A DNA stretch of 64,000 nt from Astropecten irregularis (GCA_963971285.1 OZ020248.1:18166001-18230000), one strand, 5' to 3'; positions 37,093-47,228 are shown, counted from the first letter of the stretch. Numbers and translations: made by a program. The notes: a model not told the origin generated them from the letters alone.

Positions 37093-38007
37093 ATGATGTC
37101 AGAAGACATTGCATTATTCCTGTGTCATGTCTGTGGTAGATCATATTCCACCAAGTACAAATTGCAATCTCACATGAAAATCCACTCAAAGACAAACATA
37201 TTCACATGTGATACATGTGGCAAAGTGTTTAACCTTAAATGTGGTTTACAACAGCACCAGAGAACACACACCCAGGAGAAGCCATACTTGTGTCATTACT
37301 GTGGTAAAGCCTTTTCACAAATTGGCAATATGAAAACGCATCACTTGCAGCATACTAAAGAGACACCTTTTAAATGCGGAACATGTGGCATGCGATTTCG
37401 TAATAGGGGTAATCTTCAGAAACATCAGCAGGTCCATGCAAATCCATTCAAATGTGATGAGTGTGGCAAAACATTCAAGGATGTAGACAGACTTCAAGGG
37501 CACCAGGCACTCCATGGCACTAACAAACCATTTGCATGCTGTTCTTGTGAGAAGGCATTTGTCAGCAAGAGCAAACTGCTTGCACACAGCCGTGTCCACA
37601 CCAAACTTAAACCTTTCACTTGTGATGTGTGTGACCAAACCTTCACCCAGAAAAGTGCTGTCAAACAACACAAAAAGCTTCATGCTAATGAAAGGCCATT
37701 CCTGTGTGATACCTGTGGAAAAAGCTTCACTCAAAAAATCAATCTCCAAAGCCACCTTGCTGTACACACAAAGGAAGCTGATGTCACTTGCAAGACAGTG
37801 TTCAGAAGTGAACTCAACGAACACAATGAGAGCCATTCAATGTTGGACCCAGAATTTCATGATGAGCCTTCACAAAGTCAGAACATGGATCATTTAGACT
37901 TGTTGGATGAGTTTGAGGTGAATTCTACAATTGAACATTTTTCAAGTAGCCTTAATAATGAAGAGCTTGAAAAATTACTTCAGGAGACTTTCTTTAAACC
38001 TGTATGA
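37093..38007 (+). CDS. C2H2 zinc-finger protein, eight fingers
   Basis: This 304-residue frame encodes eight consecutive C2H2 fingers of the C-x2-C-x12-H-x3-H type. Their first cysteines are at about residues 11, 39, 67, 95, 121, 149, 177 and 205. Linkers approach the TGEKPY consensus (TQEKPY, TKETPF, TKLKPF, ANERPF). A ninth unit at 233-248 keeps only one cysteine, and the F-to-L spacing is short, so it probably does not bind zinc. The last 50 residues are acidic (DHLDLLDEFE, NNEELEKLLQE), which in this family often serves as an activation or partner surface. Such proteins usually act in the nucleus as sequence-specific DNA-binding factors; the target is unknown. No KRAB, SCAN or BTB domain is visible. 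ATG 37,096 has the better Kozak base (A at -3), so the protein may start one residue later or, if spliced, further upstream. It is not assigned to a named orthologue. Confidence 0.93.
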   Translation: MMSEDIALFLCHVCGRSYSTKYKLQSHMKIHSKTNIFTCDTCGKVFNLKCGLQQHQRTHTQEKPYLCHYCGKAFSQIGNMKTHHLQHTKETPFKCGTCGMRFRNRGNLQKHQQVHANPFKCDECGKTFKDVDRLQGHQALHGTNKPFACCSCEKAFVSKSKLLAHSRVHTKLKPFTCDVCDQTFTQKSAVKQHKKLHANERPFLCDTCGKSFTQKINLQSHLAVHTKEADVTCKTVFRSELNEHNESHSMLDPEFHDEPSQSQNMDHLDLLDEFEVNSTIEHFSSSLNNEELEKLLQETFFKPV

Positions 38008-38242
38008 TATGATAAATTGCAAAGGGATTGTAAATGCTTATCATTTATTATCACAGTGTACTTGAAGGATGGCAATGTAGCTCTTATGGTCCTATTCATA
38101 TTTTTAGTGCCTTTTACCTTCATATAATTTATTGACACCACCACAATGTAATCACATGTAGTCACAATCGGCAGAACATCTGACTAATTTTACCATTCTA
38201 TTTTGATTTGTTATATAATCTCTGTAAAAGATGCCCACTTAA
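38008..38242 (+). other. Presumed 3' untranslated region of the zinc-finger gene
   Basis: AT-rich sequence after the TGA stop at 38,005-38,007. No AATAAA occurs before the inverted-repeat element at 38,243. The nearest AATAAA (38,412-38,417, preceded by ATTAAA) lies inside that element, so the transcript may terminate within it. Confidence 0.35.
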
Positions 38243-38569
38243 AGGTACTATCATACTTTAGTAGCATACCGAAACAGAAATCTTCACAGATTTACCTATA
38301 ACTTAGAGGGTATAAAGATGGTGATGGTAGAAACATATCTAAAATGCTGTATTTATCCAGAAAAGAGTAAACAGAAATGACCAAAAACATTAACGGTGAA
38401 AAGAATTAAAGAATAAAAAAAAATACTGTGGGCTTTTTTCACTGTTTTCTCAAAAAGTGGGCACTGTATGGAACTGGAAATTTCACAGATGACTGTTGCT
38501 GTATCTTTCTTGATTTTTTTCCTAACAAATCTGTTTTTCTTTGACAAAAGCCTAATTATGATATCACCT
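38243..38569 (+). mobile_element. TTAA-flanked non-autonomous element, copy A
   Basis: Its ends are AGGTACTATCATACTTTAG and its inverted partner ...ATTATGATATCACCT, and TTAA is duplicated at 38,239-38,242 and 38,570-38,573. The interior has recurrent blocks (CTTCACAGATTTAC, GATGGTGATGGTAGAAAC, TTTTCTCAAAAAGT, TCACAGATGACTGTT) shared with copies at 42,190, 47,229 and 47,348, and more distantly 52,751. A TTAA duplication is typical of piggyBac and Kolobok transposons, so this is probably a miniature derivative of one of them. No coding capacity. Confidence 0.85.
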
Positions 38570-38573
38570 TTAA

Positions 38574-39124
38574 AACAGAAATGTACCAATCAGAATCATC
38601 AGGGCAATATAATTCCTCCCACATTACTGACATTAGGAGTATGAATGGCTTGCTTAAACAAAATATAACTTTATTGAGTGGATTTGTTTGGTCAGAAACA
38701 TCAAATGTCGGAGATAATTAATAGATGAAGTTTACTGATTGTATAGCAATATTGAACTTGTAGAAGGATACATGTAGTTTTGTCTGAATGTATTTACTGG
38801 CATTTTCCCTGTTGAATCAACAATCAGCACCAGTTCTCAGACAACACTTTCATAAGAGTGTTGCACATGATGCAACCATGGAATAATTTACCTTGCCATA
38901 TTGAACATTGTGCTTAATAATACTACATACAATACAGTATTATTTTAGTATGATATCTAAGAACAAAATGGTCCCTTAATTTATTTTTCAAAGTTCACTT
39001 TGTCTTTTTTTTCAAATGACAATGAAGTTAATGGTTCATTCATTTGGTTGTAATTTAATAAGTCATTTTGTAATCACACATCTCTGGTCACTAGTCATTT
39101 GTTTCCATAGAAGTACCCTTCCAT
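38574..39124. other. Intergenic, no gene seen
   Basis: AT-rich sequence with no supported coding frame, repeat or RNA gene. Confidence 0.6.
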
Positions 39125-39228
39125 AATACACAGGTTTACACTTTTAAAAGTGCGCATGCGTGGAAGTGCCTCGTTTTGAAGTTGCGATCAAAATCTAAGA
39201 TGACCGCCAAGGTGTAAACCCGTGTATT
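39125..39228. mobile_element. 104-bp inverted-repeat element
   Basis: The ends AATACACAGGTTTACAC and GTGTAAACCCGTGTATT are inverted repeats differing at one base. The centre is CpG-bearing (GTGCGCATGCGTGG). It is too short to encode anything. A target duplication is not clear. Confidence 0.75.
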
Positions 39229-39466
39229 GCCAACATTCCTTTTCTTTGCCAATCTAAATTTGAATTGGTTAAATATGGTTGTATTTTGGTGTAATATGGT
39301 GTAATTTTGTCATGCAAAGACATGTCTTGTTTTTAGAGCATGTTTACGCATGCTTGGCCTCTTTGATGGGGACTGACTTGGTTCAACTCTGGATAATGAT
39401 CCCATGAATGACCAAGCCAATTGTGGCTTTGCTAACCCAATAATTATGTGTCCTGCTTGTACCCTA
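39229..39466. other. Spacer between two small elements
   Basis: No gene. The 93-codon minus-strand frame that crosses it includes the neighbouring palindromic element and is not credible. Confidence 0.5.
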
Positions 39467-39600
39467 TTAGCCCTTTCGAAGTATGGGAGACACAATAGGA
39501 GGGCGCTGTTTGGTTTGGGTAAAATCCTTTGTGTTTGACTCAAATTACCCACTTTAAACAGCGCCCTCCTATTGTGTCCACCATACTTCAAAAGGGCTAA
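39467..39600. mobile_element. 134-bp palindromic element (TTAGCCCTTT termini)
   Basis: TTAGCCCTTTCGAAGTATGG at the left and its near-complement ending AAAAGGGCTAA at the right, with a long inner inverted match (CACAATAGGAGGGCGCTGTT and AACAGCGCCCTCCTATTGTG). It is essentially a hairpin with a short centre. No coding capacity. Confidence 0.85.
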
Positions 39601-39810
39601 TGTTGATTGCCTTGGTTTGATTGGGTTAGTATGATGAGCCAGTGTACATCAACCCTTGTGAAGCTCAATTCTGGAATACAACCATACACATTTTAATGGG
39701 AGCTCTATACTGGTTCTTGGTTGAGATAGGGGATGCTCCTGCTCGACATTACTTAAGTGCAATATGATTTTGTTGTTAACTATGTTAAATCATGGAATCA
39801 ATACAAGTAA

Positions 39811-39885
39811 TAAACTGCTCATCAACCAAATTACAATGACCTGAAATTTATAAAACGTTTGGAGTTAGGAGGGCCCGACGCTTGG
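39811..39885 (-). mobile_element. Dispersed repeat 'GTCAGGCCCTC', copy 2 (partial)
   Basis: Reverse-complement blocks AAACTGCTCATCA, GACCTGAAATTTATAAA and GGAGTTAGGAGGGCCCGACG match the copies at 36,455 and 43,246. The CGAAAC part is lost. Confidence 0.6.
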
Positions 39886-40445
39886 AAGTATATTGGTGAA
39901 GATGTTTTGAATAAAGAACGAAATATATAATCATGGAGGAAGGAAAGATATAATCAAAACTTTCTTCCAATTCTCCTTCTGGAGTATGCATAGTATTGAG
40001 TTACCGTATCTGAATATTATCAGTGGATCACCAGCTGGTTTTATTTTAGCGTACTAGTCTTGCCCATTGGACATTGGTCTTGCCTGACCTACCTGACGAC
40101 AATGTGATGACGCTTCACTGCCAACAGAGGGCGGCAAACACACCGACCGAAACGAACTGTGAACTTTTCCAAGCTAGGCGTAGACTGGTTTCTAGTCCCT
40201 ACTTTATTTTCGTCTTCAATAATTGACAAAAGGAACGTAAACTTTCTAGAGACGAGTCTACTTCGGCTTTGTCTCCATCATCCGAAAGTTCAAAAGGGGT
40301 TTGTTAGTTTTCGTTGAAGCTGAAGCGCCCACGCCTTATTCGAAACAGATTCTACTTCCAAACAAAAACATGTCTATCAGTTGCTTCTTTTATAGAACAC
40401 TGCACTGATGACGATGATGATGATGTACCCGATAGTCATAGAAAA
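39886..40445. other. Intergenic, no gene seen
   Basis: No supported gene. Part of 40,080-40,330 is somewhat richer in GC, and a simple ACGATGATGATGATG run lies at about 40,410. Confidence 0.5.
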
Positions 40446-40893
40446 AACTAGATAACGCATTGGCCGCGTCTTTAACGGCGGCGCCATTTTAGATGGGACA
40501 TTTAGGAGTTTCAAATCCGTTTTTATGGAACGCCGTAGCTATCTTCTTTAGATTGTTTGCTTCGGTAATTTCATCACGCATTTTGCCAAATTGAATGATG
40601 GAATTACAAACTGAATGTTGGAATTGGCGACCGGAATGACAAAACGGAAAATAAATTGATGAAATTGGCAAATTAAATGATGGAATTACCGACAAACAAT
40701 CTAAGCCACCGAATATAGCTACGGCGTTCCATCATTGTTTCTGGTGCATAGCGTACCGCGCAACGGCCGGAACCGCGTACCGCGCGGCTTGCGCGATCGT
40801 TATAATAAGCGCTTGTCCTACCTAAAATGACCGCGTCCTGAATGACGGATATAGCTCCCATTGGTTTGTGCACGGGTGCGTCATCTAGTTTTT
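40446..40893. mobile_element. Inverted-repeat element of about 445 bp, itself carrying an insertion
   Basis: The left end AAACTAGATAACGCA and the inner CATTTTAGATGGGACA face the right-hand inverted counterparts TGTCCTACCTAAAATG and TGCGTCATCTAGTTTT. The spacing of the blocks differs between arms, as in an old element. A 208-bp element with its own inverted ends lies inside (40,525-40,732). Confidence 0.6.
40525..40732. mobile_element. 208-bp inverted-repeat element nested in the preceding one
   Basis: It has perfect 18-bp terminal inverted repeats, ATGGAACGCCGTAGCTAT and ATAGCTACGGCGTTCCAT, and a further inner match (AGATTGTTTG and CAAACAATCT). The interior contains loose direct repeats of TGAATGATGGAATT type. 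No coding capacity, and no clear target duplication. Confidence 0.82.
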
Positions 40894-40898
40894 ATATA

Positions 40899-40994
40899 GT
40901 CTGGTTCCCTGCCCAAAGATTCCCTGACGACTCTTATTAAAATCCTATATTTGACAGACAATAGTCTGGCGCTTTTTGGGTCCGGGAACCAGAC
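40899..40994. mobile_element. 96-bp inverted-repeat element with 13-bp flanking repeats
   Basis: GTCTGGTTCCCTGCCCAAAG faces CTTTTTGGGTCCGGGAACCAGAC. TAGTTTTTATATA is identical on both sides (40,886-40,898 and 40,995-41,007). The ends TAGTCTGGTT/AACCAGACTA also bound a 61-bp module inside the element family at 35,598 and 36,060. Confidence 0.8.
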
Positions 40995-41021
40995 TAGTTT
41001 TTATATATATCTATGCCTGAT

Positions 41022-41501
41022 GGGTGCACCCAAGTAAATAGGGCCAAAATCCGTCCGCCGAGCTCATGAATAAAAGTTAAGCACTCAATATATTTTAAAT
41101 AAGAGAGTTGTGAGAGCTATGAAAATGAAGGATTGAAGAAATATGGCACTGGACCTCCTGCCTGGACTCTGGGCTTCCATTTGTGACCATTTTTGATGCA
41201 ATTGGGTGAGAAAGTGGGTCTATTTCAGCCGCTTTGCAGAGGGATGTTTTTTTGAAAATGGCTTCTTTGACTGGAGTGATCCATACCTTGTTTTAGGGGT
41301 GTTCAGCTGAGAATGAGTATATCTCAAAAATTCAATGGTCACCCTACCATAAATTGAAAAGAAAATGAAAGGTGACATGTTGGTCATCATTTTTCTGTGT
41401 AACTTGAACAGCTGTGAGAGTTCTGTATATTTTTAAATGATTTTTGAAGTTTGATGATTTATCACTGTTGTCTATGGGAGTTTATTTACTTGGGTGCAAC
41501 C
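41022..41501. mobile_element. 480-bp inverted-repeat element (TGCACCCAAGTAAATA termini)
   Basis: GGGTGCACCCAAGTAAATA at the left and TATTTACTTGGGTGCAACC at the right are inverted repeats with one difference. CCTGATG occurs at both flanks (41,016-41,022 and 41,500-41,506), overlapping the termini, so the target duplication may be 4-7 bp. No coding capacity. Confidence 0.8.
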
Positions 41502-41506
41502 TGATG

Positions 41507-42189
41507 ACTCGCGTATCATACGGCGCGGCAAATGTCACCTATATCTTACTTTGGTCAATTGAGGGCGGTATTTAATTGACTTGACATTGTTTGTACTTTG
41601 TATGTAATCTTTGGTTTGTATTATCATTATTTTATGTGTATAAAAGCATTAGTGTGGAGTTGAAAACAACAAGCAACTGACCAACAACTTGTCAACACAC
41701 AGGCTATGATTCTTCGAAACCCAACATTATGGCCTAAAAAACGTCATCGTTAATGTCTACGACAAATGGAAGACCCATTAATGTAATTTTGTTTTTCTTA
41801 TAGGTCATCAAGTTCCCAAAAGGATATTAGATTTTCGGTCGTTTTAAACCCTGAAAAATAATGTTGACCTTGTCCGGTATCCCGGTATTTTTAGACCCAT
41901 CATTTCGCCCACTGCGGTCAGAAATCGAGCTTCAAGAAAGGCCAACTACAAAGTGTTAGATTAGTGATCTAAACTCATGATCTCAGTTTCAAAATCTCGA
42001 GGTTGGCGTTGGTTTTCATGTATAGGCTTTGCAGGTTTGAGGTGTTTGTTTGTTTTTGCTTGTTTGTATGATTGGTTGTTTGGTTTTGCGGAGCATTTAT
42101 TTCACGTTGATTCAATATTAGAATACCGGCCAAGCTCACGACCGATCCATGTAAATTCACTAAATAATGTATTAATGTTCCATTGTTAG
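41507..42189. other. Intergenic, no gene seen
   Basis: No supported gene. A T/G-rich stretch at about 42,010-42,090 (TTGTTTGTTTTTGCTTG type) accounts for the open frame there. Confidence 0.5.
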
Positions 42190-42534
42190 AGGTAGTATCA
42201 TATTTTGGTAAGAAACCAAAACAGAAATGTTCACAGATTTACGTATAAATTACAGGGTATGAAGATGGTGGTGGTAGGAACATACCGTTGCAATTTTTCC
42301 GCCTGAAATGTGTATTTATCCAGAAAATAGTAAAACAACGACCGGAAATCTTTTTGATTTGTTAAAAGATCAAAAATAAAAGACACAATACTGTGGCAGT
42401 TTTTCACAGTTTTCTCAAAAAGTTGGCACCGTATGGGACTGAAATTTTCACAGATGACTGTTACTGTATCTGTCTTGATATTTTTGCCCATGAATCTGTA
42501 TTTCTTTGATAAAAACCAAAGTATGATATTACCT
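42190..42534 (+). mobile_element. TTAA-flanked non-autonomous element, copy B
   Basis: AGGTAGTATCATATTTTGG at the left and ACCAAAGTATGATATTACCT at the right, with TTAG (a worn TTAA) before and TTAA after. It is nearly full length and shares all interior blocks with copy A, in the same orientation. Confidence 0.85.
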
Positions 42535-43245
42535 TTAACTATCGAATTATATGGACACAACCGCATAACATAATCTTGTTTTTGCTGGGATGTCTCATTT
42601 TGTAATCCTCGGGCAATTTATGTCATGAAATCTTTATTTTTAAGGAGTATTCCACCAATTTCTGCATTCTACATTTTCATCCAGGACATTATCAAATGAA
42701 AAGATAAATTCGGTAATTTCTAGTATTTATTGTACAGAATATTATTGGACCCCTAATGAAAATTAATTTATTGTGATTTTGTTGTGTCCGAATTCCATGC
42801 ATTCCCTATATACGGCAATATAGTATAATTTTTTATACGAAGGCTACCAATTATCCTTGAATATGCCTCCGCGCCTTTCCACTGAGCTAGTGACCAATAT
42901 CGCTGCAAATTCATTATTTTCCGTGGTGAATGATATTGGATCTGACACAGTACGTGCACCATACAAACGATGTGCTCATTACATTTTCCAATATATCCAT
43001 AATTATACAGCCCTGGCTGAACAACTCACTTTTGTCGAGCCGCGCCGCCATCCAGCCTCCTTTATATAGCCGCAGTCTTTGTACCCGTCACCCTCACCCT
43101 TATACTAAACAAACACGTTTTAGCTTTTTTATACAAATATTTCGCTTGCTCAAATTAATGTATGTTCATATGGATTGTGATACTTTTTATCCATTTTATC
43201 CATTTATATGTTTATACTTACACGTTCTTGTCCTCTTGTCATTAG
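42535..43245. other. Intergenic, no gene seen
   Basis: No supported gene. The 123-codon frame at 42,930-43,301 runs into the dispersed repeat at 43,246 and has no recognisable domain. Confidence 0.5.
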
Positions 43246-43358
43246 CCTTTGAGAAAGATCTTGTAACGGTCGAAACGCGTCAGGCCCTCTTAACTCCATA
43301 AAATTTCAGGTCATTTTTGTTGGGGGGGGGGGGCTGATGAGCAGTTTACAGCAGTTTG
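43246..43358 (+). mobile_element. Dispersed repeat 'CGAAACGCGTCAGGCCCTC', copy 3
   Basis: Order of blocks: CTTTGAGAAAGATCTTGTAA, GGTCGAAACGCGTCAGG, CCCTCTTAACTCC, AAATTTCAGGTCATT, a run of 13 G, then CTGATGAGCAGTTT. It is in the opposite orientation to copies 1 and 2. The G run replaces the short TTGG present in the others. Confidence 0.65.
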
Positions 43359-44100
43359 TATTGTTTTTAAGATCTTAGAATCTTAGATTTTTCCAAGATT
43401 ATTACTTTCTTAATAATAATGAAGAAATAATACGAACTATCGACATAATTATATATTTTTAACATGGAGTAGAATCTGATAATGAACGTTTCTTAAAAAA
43501 AACCTACTTCGGGGGAGGGGGATAGGTTTATAATTAACTATTCGAGCCACTTGATTTGTTTCCTCCAATTGTTTTCTTACATTATTAACCAAATAATAAA
43601 TGTTTTAATAAATCATATATGTCCTTAATTCATCATGCTTAATCATTTGAATTTTGCATTATCTTTAATTATTTTCCATTCTTTTATTTAATCCACACCA
43701 TATAAAAAAAATGACACTCAAGTATAGTGCGGGTGGGGACAATAACAAAATCTCTCAGTTGCTTCAATAATATCTGATAGAAAAATTACTGAAATACTAT
43801 TTCCCCAGCTGTATTCTTCTAATTTCACTGATGCATGCTGCACGAGAGTGGCAATTTCGTCAATTTGTCTAGACACCCAGATATATATACGTGCACATAC
43901 ATCGGAGCAGACAGACATCTATATACCACAGTGAAAGGCATACGGGTCATATCATCCAACTAGCTAAGGGATGATAGAAAATATCAGACAAAAAGTATTA
44001 TTATGATAAGTTTATTACGACATCGAAAACGAACTCTCATTTCTATTGGCAAAATTCCAATCAAATATTTATGGTATGCAAGCGAACATGCAGTTGTCAT
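43359..44100. other. AT-rich intergenic stretch, no gene seen
   Basis: Strongly AT-rich, with no supported gene or repeat. Confidence 0.5.
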
Positions 44101-46029
44101 TTTTTTGTGCACCCACGGAATCCTTTGATGTTGCTGGCGGCTTGCCGACAAAGGAACAACTCAAAGGTGACTGAAACTGTCGGTTTAATCTCCAACCGAT
44201 CATAATTGCTCATTTTCCTAAGCAGCTCACTGCACTTCCCTGACTAGGCGGGAGGAAAAAAAAGCGATAAAAAAATATAAAAACACTACAATGACGTGGT
44301 GAAATCCTGCATACAATCAAGGGTTTAGCCATAGGCGTATTATTGGCGTTGAAACGAGAGGCACCCCTAATCCTGATCATCCAGTTCACTGTGTTTATTC
44401 ACTCCCTCCTTCAAAATGGCTGGTCCGGTCTTTTGTTAGCCTCACAGCCCATGAACTGCCGCGGTCTCTCTGCTTTTCCTTTCTGTTTTTATGGCCCGAT
44501 GTGCTGGCAAGAGATAAAACCAGCGCGGCAAAGCGGACCTGGTTGTTGGCGGCAACATCAGACGGCGCGGGCTGTTTTTATTAGCGGTGATAAATGATTA
44601 ACGTCGGCCGTCCGTCCGCCTATGAGTGAATGGCGGTCACAATGCATTATTATGCAGGATAGGAGTGCAGTACAGGAGCAGTTTGCACAAACCAGCCTCA
44701 TGTTTTCTCACTCACTTTGAACACGTCTATTGGAACAGCGTCACCGGGATATATTTTGGTGGAGAATGAAAATATGCAAAATGTAAATCTGAATAGACAA
44801 AATTTGCCAATTCACGACCCCTTTTTAGTTAATACGTGGATCCAGCGAATTATTCCCATCATTTTATTAGGAAAAGACCATAGGATCGATTTAATTACCA
44901 AAAAAATCTTCTTGTTTATCACACGGGGTATTATAAAGTTTGCAGTTACATCCTGTTTTATATATAATGGATATGACATGACATCACGACCTACTCAACT
45001 TGGCATCTCACAACAAAAAGTGTGTTCAATAACAACTGCCTTAGTATCATATAAGTTGTACCTCATCGATTTATTATTTCTTTTCAATGAAAAACAAAAC
45101 CGATGTAATTGCAGTTAACTGCTATTCTGCAATGCCAGATTCCAATCGAATACACCATTTTATAACTGTGAGTCCAAATGATATTGTTATCTGTATGCAC
45201 GTTTTCTTCATTTTGCATTCTTTCCACCTTTGAATGCAATCTAAACTGCCAGAGCACAGGTTATCGACTCCAACGATCCCTCCGATACGGTACCTTTAAA
45301 GTCTGCCTGCGCCTGAAGAACTTGGAGCAACCCTACGAGGCAATTTGGCTCATTTAAACAGGCGCCGACTTGGCTTGTATGGAGGCTTGTAGTTGACCGG
45401 ACCCCGACCCAGCACGGTCAACGGCAAATTAATTCGTTGGGTGATTTGAATGGAAGCGGCAGGGGCTATTTACTTCGGTTATACGTGTACATTCATGGCA
45501 TTCAATGTGTGGTGCATGTATGGGCAGCAGCCATAGGAAGACACAAAAATTCAAGTTTTTGGGACAAACCCATTAACAAGGCTGCATGAAGATCCTTGAA
45601 GCGGAGCTTGTTTGTTTTGTACAATTCATCAATTTCGCCTCCTCATTGCGCTAGCAGTATTAAAGTACATGACTGAAGCAGTGAATCATTTAGTGAAGCG
45701 GTATTTTTTTCTACTCTTCACCACCGAGCTTTGCCTTTCACGCAACGTTGACCCGCTGGACTTCCGAGCGGTCCTTTCTCTCTGTGTGCCTGGCGCTAGA
45801 ATGCCGATTGCCCTCAGGGATTTGGACGTTCTATAGGCTAAAATAGGGGTGATTACTTTTCTTTAATTTCTGTTTTGTATACAGCTAAACAAAATGAGGA
45901 GCATAAATACATTTATATTCCAAAATACAATTTTAGTGATTCATTAAAAGCATAAATACGTGGTATTTTAAAAATCTGTGTCGCATTTGATGAACATTTT
46001 ATTGCAAGGAGGATTAATTCCCCCCTAGT
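44101..46029 (+). other. Low-repeat, GC-richer region upstream of axin
   Basis: In contrast to its surroundings, this 1.9-kb stretch shows none of the inverted-repeat elements and is GC-richer around 44,390-44,630 and 45,280-45,480. I see no convincing coding frame: the 84-, 133- and 74-codon frames lack recognisable domains. Its position about 5-6 kb upstream of the axin start and its lack of insertions fit a cis-regulatory region, but that is inference. Confidence 0.35.
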
Positions 46030-46069
46030 TTACGAATGCACACGACCGATAGAATAAAGTGAGGTGTAT

Positions 46070-46165
46070 TGTGATTGGTGCGGCTTTTCCTTTGAGGAGA
46101 CGTCACTGCCCTTTGGGAGCCATCGGGCGGCGGGCATGTGCTTTGATGTGTTGCACTTTGAAACA
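46070..46165 (+). promoter_or_regulatory. Candidate axin promoter with CCAAT, CRE-like and TCF/LEF-like sites
   Basis: Within 90 bp lie ATTGG (inverted CCAAT, 46,074-46,078), GACGTCAC (CRE-like, 46,099-46,106), a GC-rich block CGGGCGGCGGG, and two CTTTGWW motifs of TCF/LEF type, CTTTGAT (46,141-46,147) and CTTTGAA (46,156-46,162). A strong donor follows at 46,368. TCF motifs would fit feedback control, since Axin2 is a known direct Wnt target in vertebrates. Each motif is short and common, so the call rests on their clustering and position. Confidence 0.35.
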
Positions 46166-46367
46166 TACAGAAAAAACTTCTCGCATTCGAAGACGCTTTC
46201 CAGTATGAGTGGAAGTCCTAATCGTCCAAACAGTCCCGTGAATTCCATATTTCAGAGGATTTTGAGTCATATTCCAGGTTTTTACTTGTTATAGACGTTA
46301 TACGTGAGTTGCCCATGTGAAGTTTTGGATGATAATTGTACTGGTTGTCGGCCGATCAGCGTTTGGG
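46166..46367 (+). other. axin: Candidate non-coding first exon of axin, with a 29-codon upstream frame
   Basis: It ends at GTTTGGG followed by GTAAGT (46,368-46,373), a consensus donor. An upstream frame starts at ATG 46,205 (A at -3) and stops at 46,292-46,294, before the donor, so it would be wholly contained in this exon. The next good acceptor that could pair with it ends at 50,643. The start of transcription is not visible. The exon is a proposal only. Confidence 0.35.
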
Positions 46368-46373
46368 GTAAGT

Positions 46374-47228
46374 GAATGAACGCTTTGTTGACTGCATTGG
46401 TGTGGTATGGTAGGGATAGAGTGTACTACTGTAATACGGCCATGCTTGCAGTATACGACGGCCATGCATGCATGAGCGACATGGGAGTCTGCAATGGCTG
46501 TAGTGTTATCAAGTATAAAGCCCGTGTTAGTAGTCGTGCTGTTGGATCACTGTCCATGTTCAACATGCATAGATGAAGCTGTTTTATGGAAGAATTTCTG
46601 ATGCAGTATTGATCTGTGAATTCTGCAGATGATCATGTAAAAATGACCATTCGGATTTGGAAGTGTATCTTAGTCTGTTGACTGTTGTGCATAGGGCATC
46701 GGGCATACATGGAGGTTGGCTGTGTACATTGAATAAGTGGTGTGTTGCTGTATGTGCATCTGGTGAGTTCATTTACCATGCATTGTAGGCTTTCATGTAC
46801 ATGTTCATTATGATGAATAATACACATGTTCATGCTGATAGAGAATCATAGAATACATTTATGTGCAAAGAACAGACATAATGTAACATTATGGAAAATA
46901 AGACTGGAGTTGAAAAAGTGAAATGTTCTTGGTTCAAACATGCAGCTTGATATTTGTTTGCTTGTGTATTATTTATTTAAGACATTTAGGAAGGTGATTA
47001 TATCATTATGTATCAACTAGCCCTCCAAATTAGAACAGGTTATCATCTTTAAGAGAGTATTAATATTTCCATTATTGTGCGGTGCCTTATAATCTAAGTT
47101 GTACAATGTACAGGCATGTAACTTTTCCTCGGATCAGCCAATTTCCTTGTTTTTCTCGTCACACTCATACCATTGAAATTAGAAAAACACTGCACATAGT
47201 CTTGTAAAGATAAATATTTTCTTGTTAA
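46374..47228 (+). other. Proposed axin intron 1, left part
   Basis: No gene or element recognised. Sequence is AT-rich with scattered ATGTACATG words. Confidence 0.4.

Noticed and set aside
37315-37836. 173-codon minus-strand frame
   Set aside because: It is the antisense shadow of the C2H2 zinc-finger coding sequence.
37514-37897. 127-codon plus-strand frame overlapping the zinc-finger gene
   Set aside because: It is an alternative frame of the same exon without a domain, while the finger pattern fixes the real frame.
44717-45118. 133-codon frame upstream of axin
   Set aside because: AT-rich composition, no domain, weak start context and no splice signals around it that suggest an exon.
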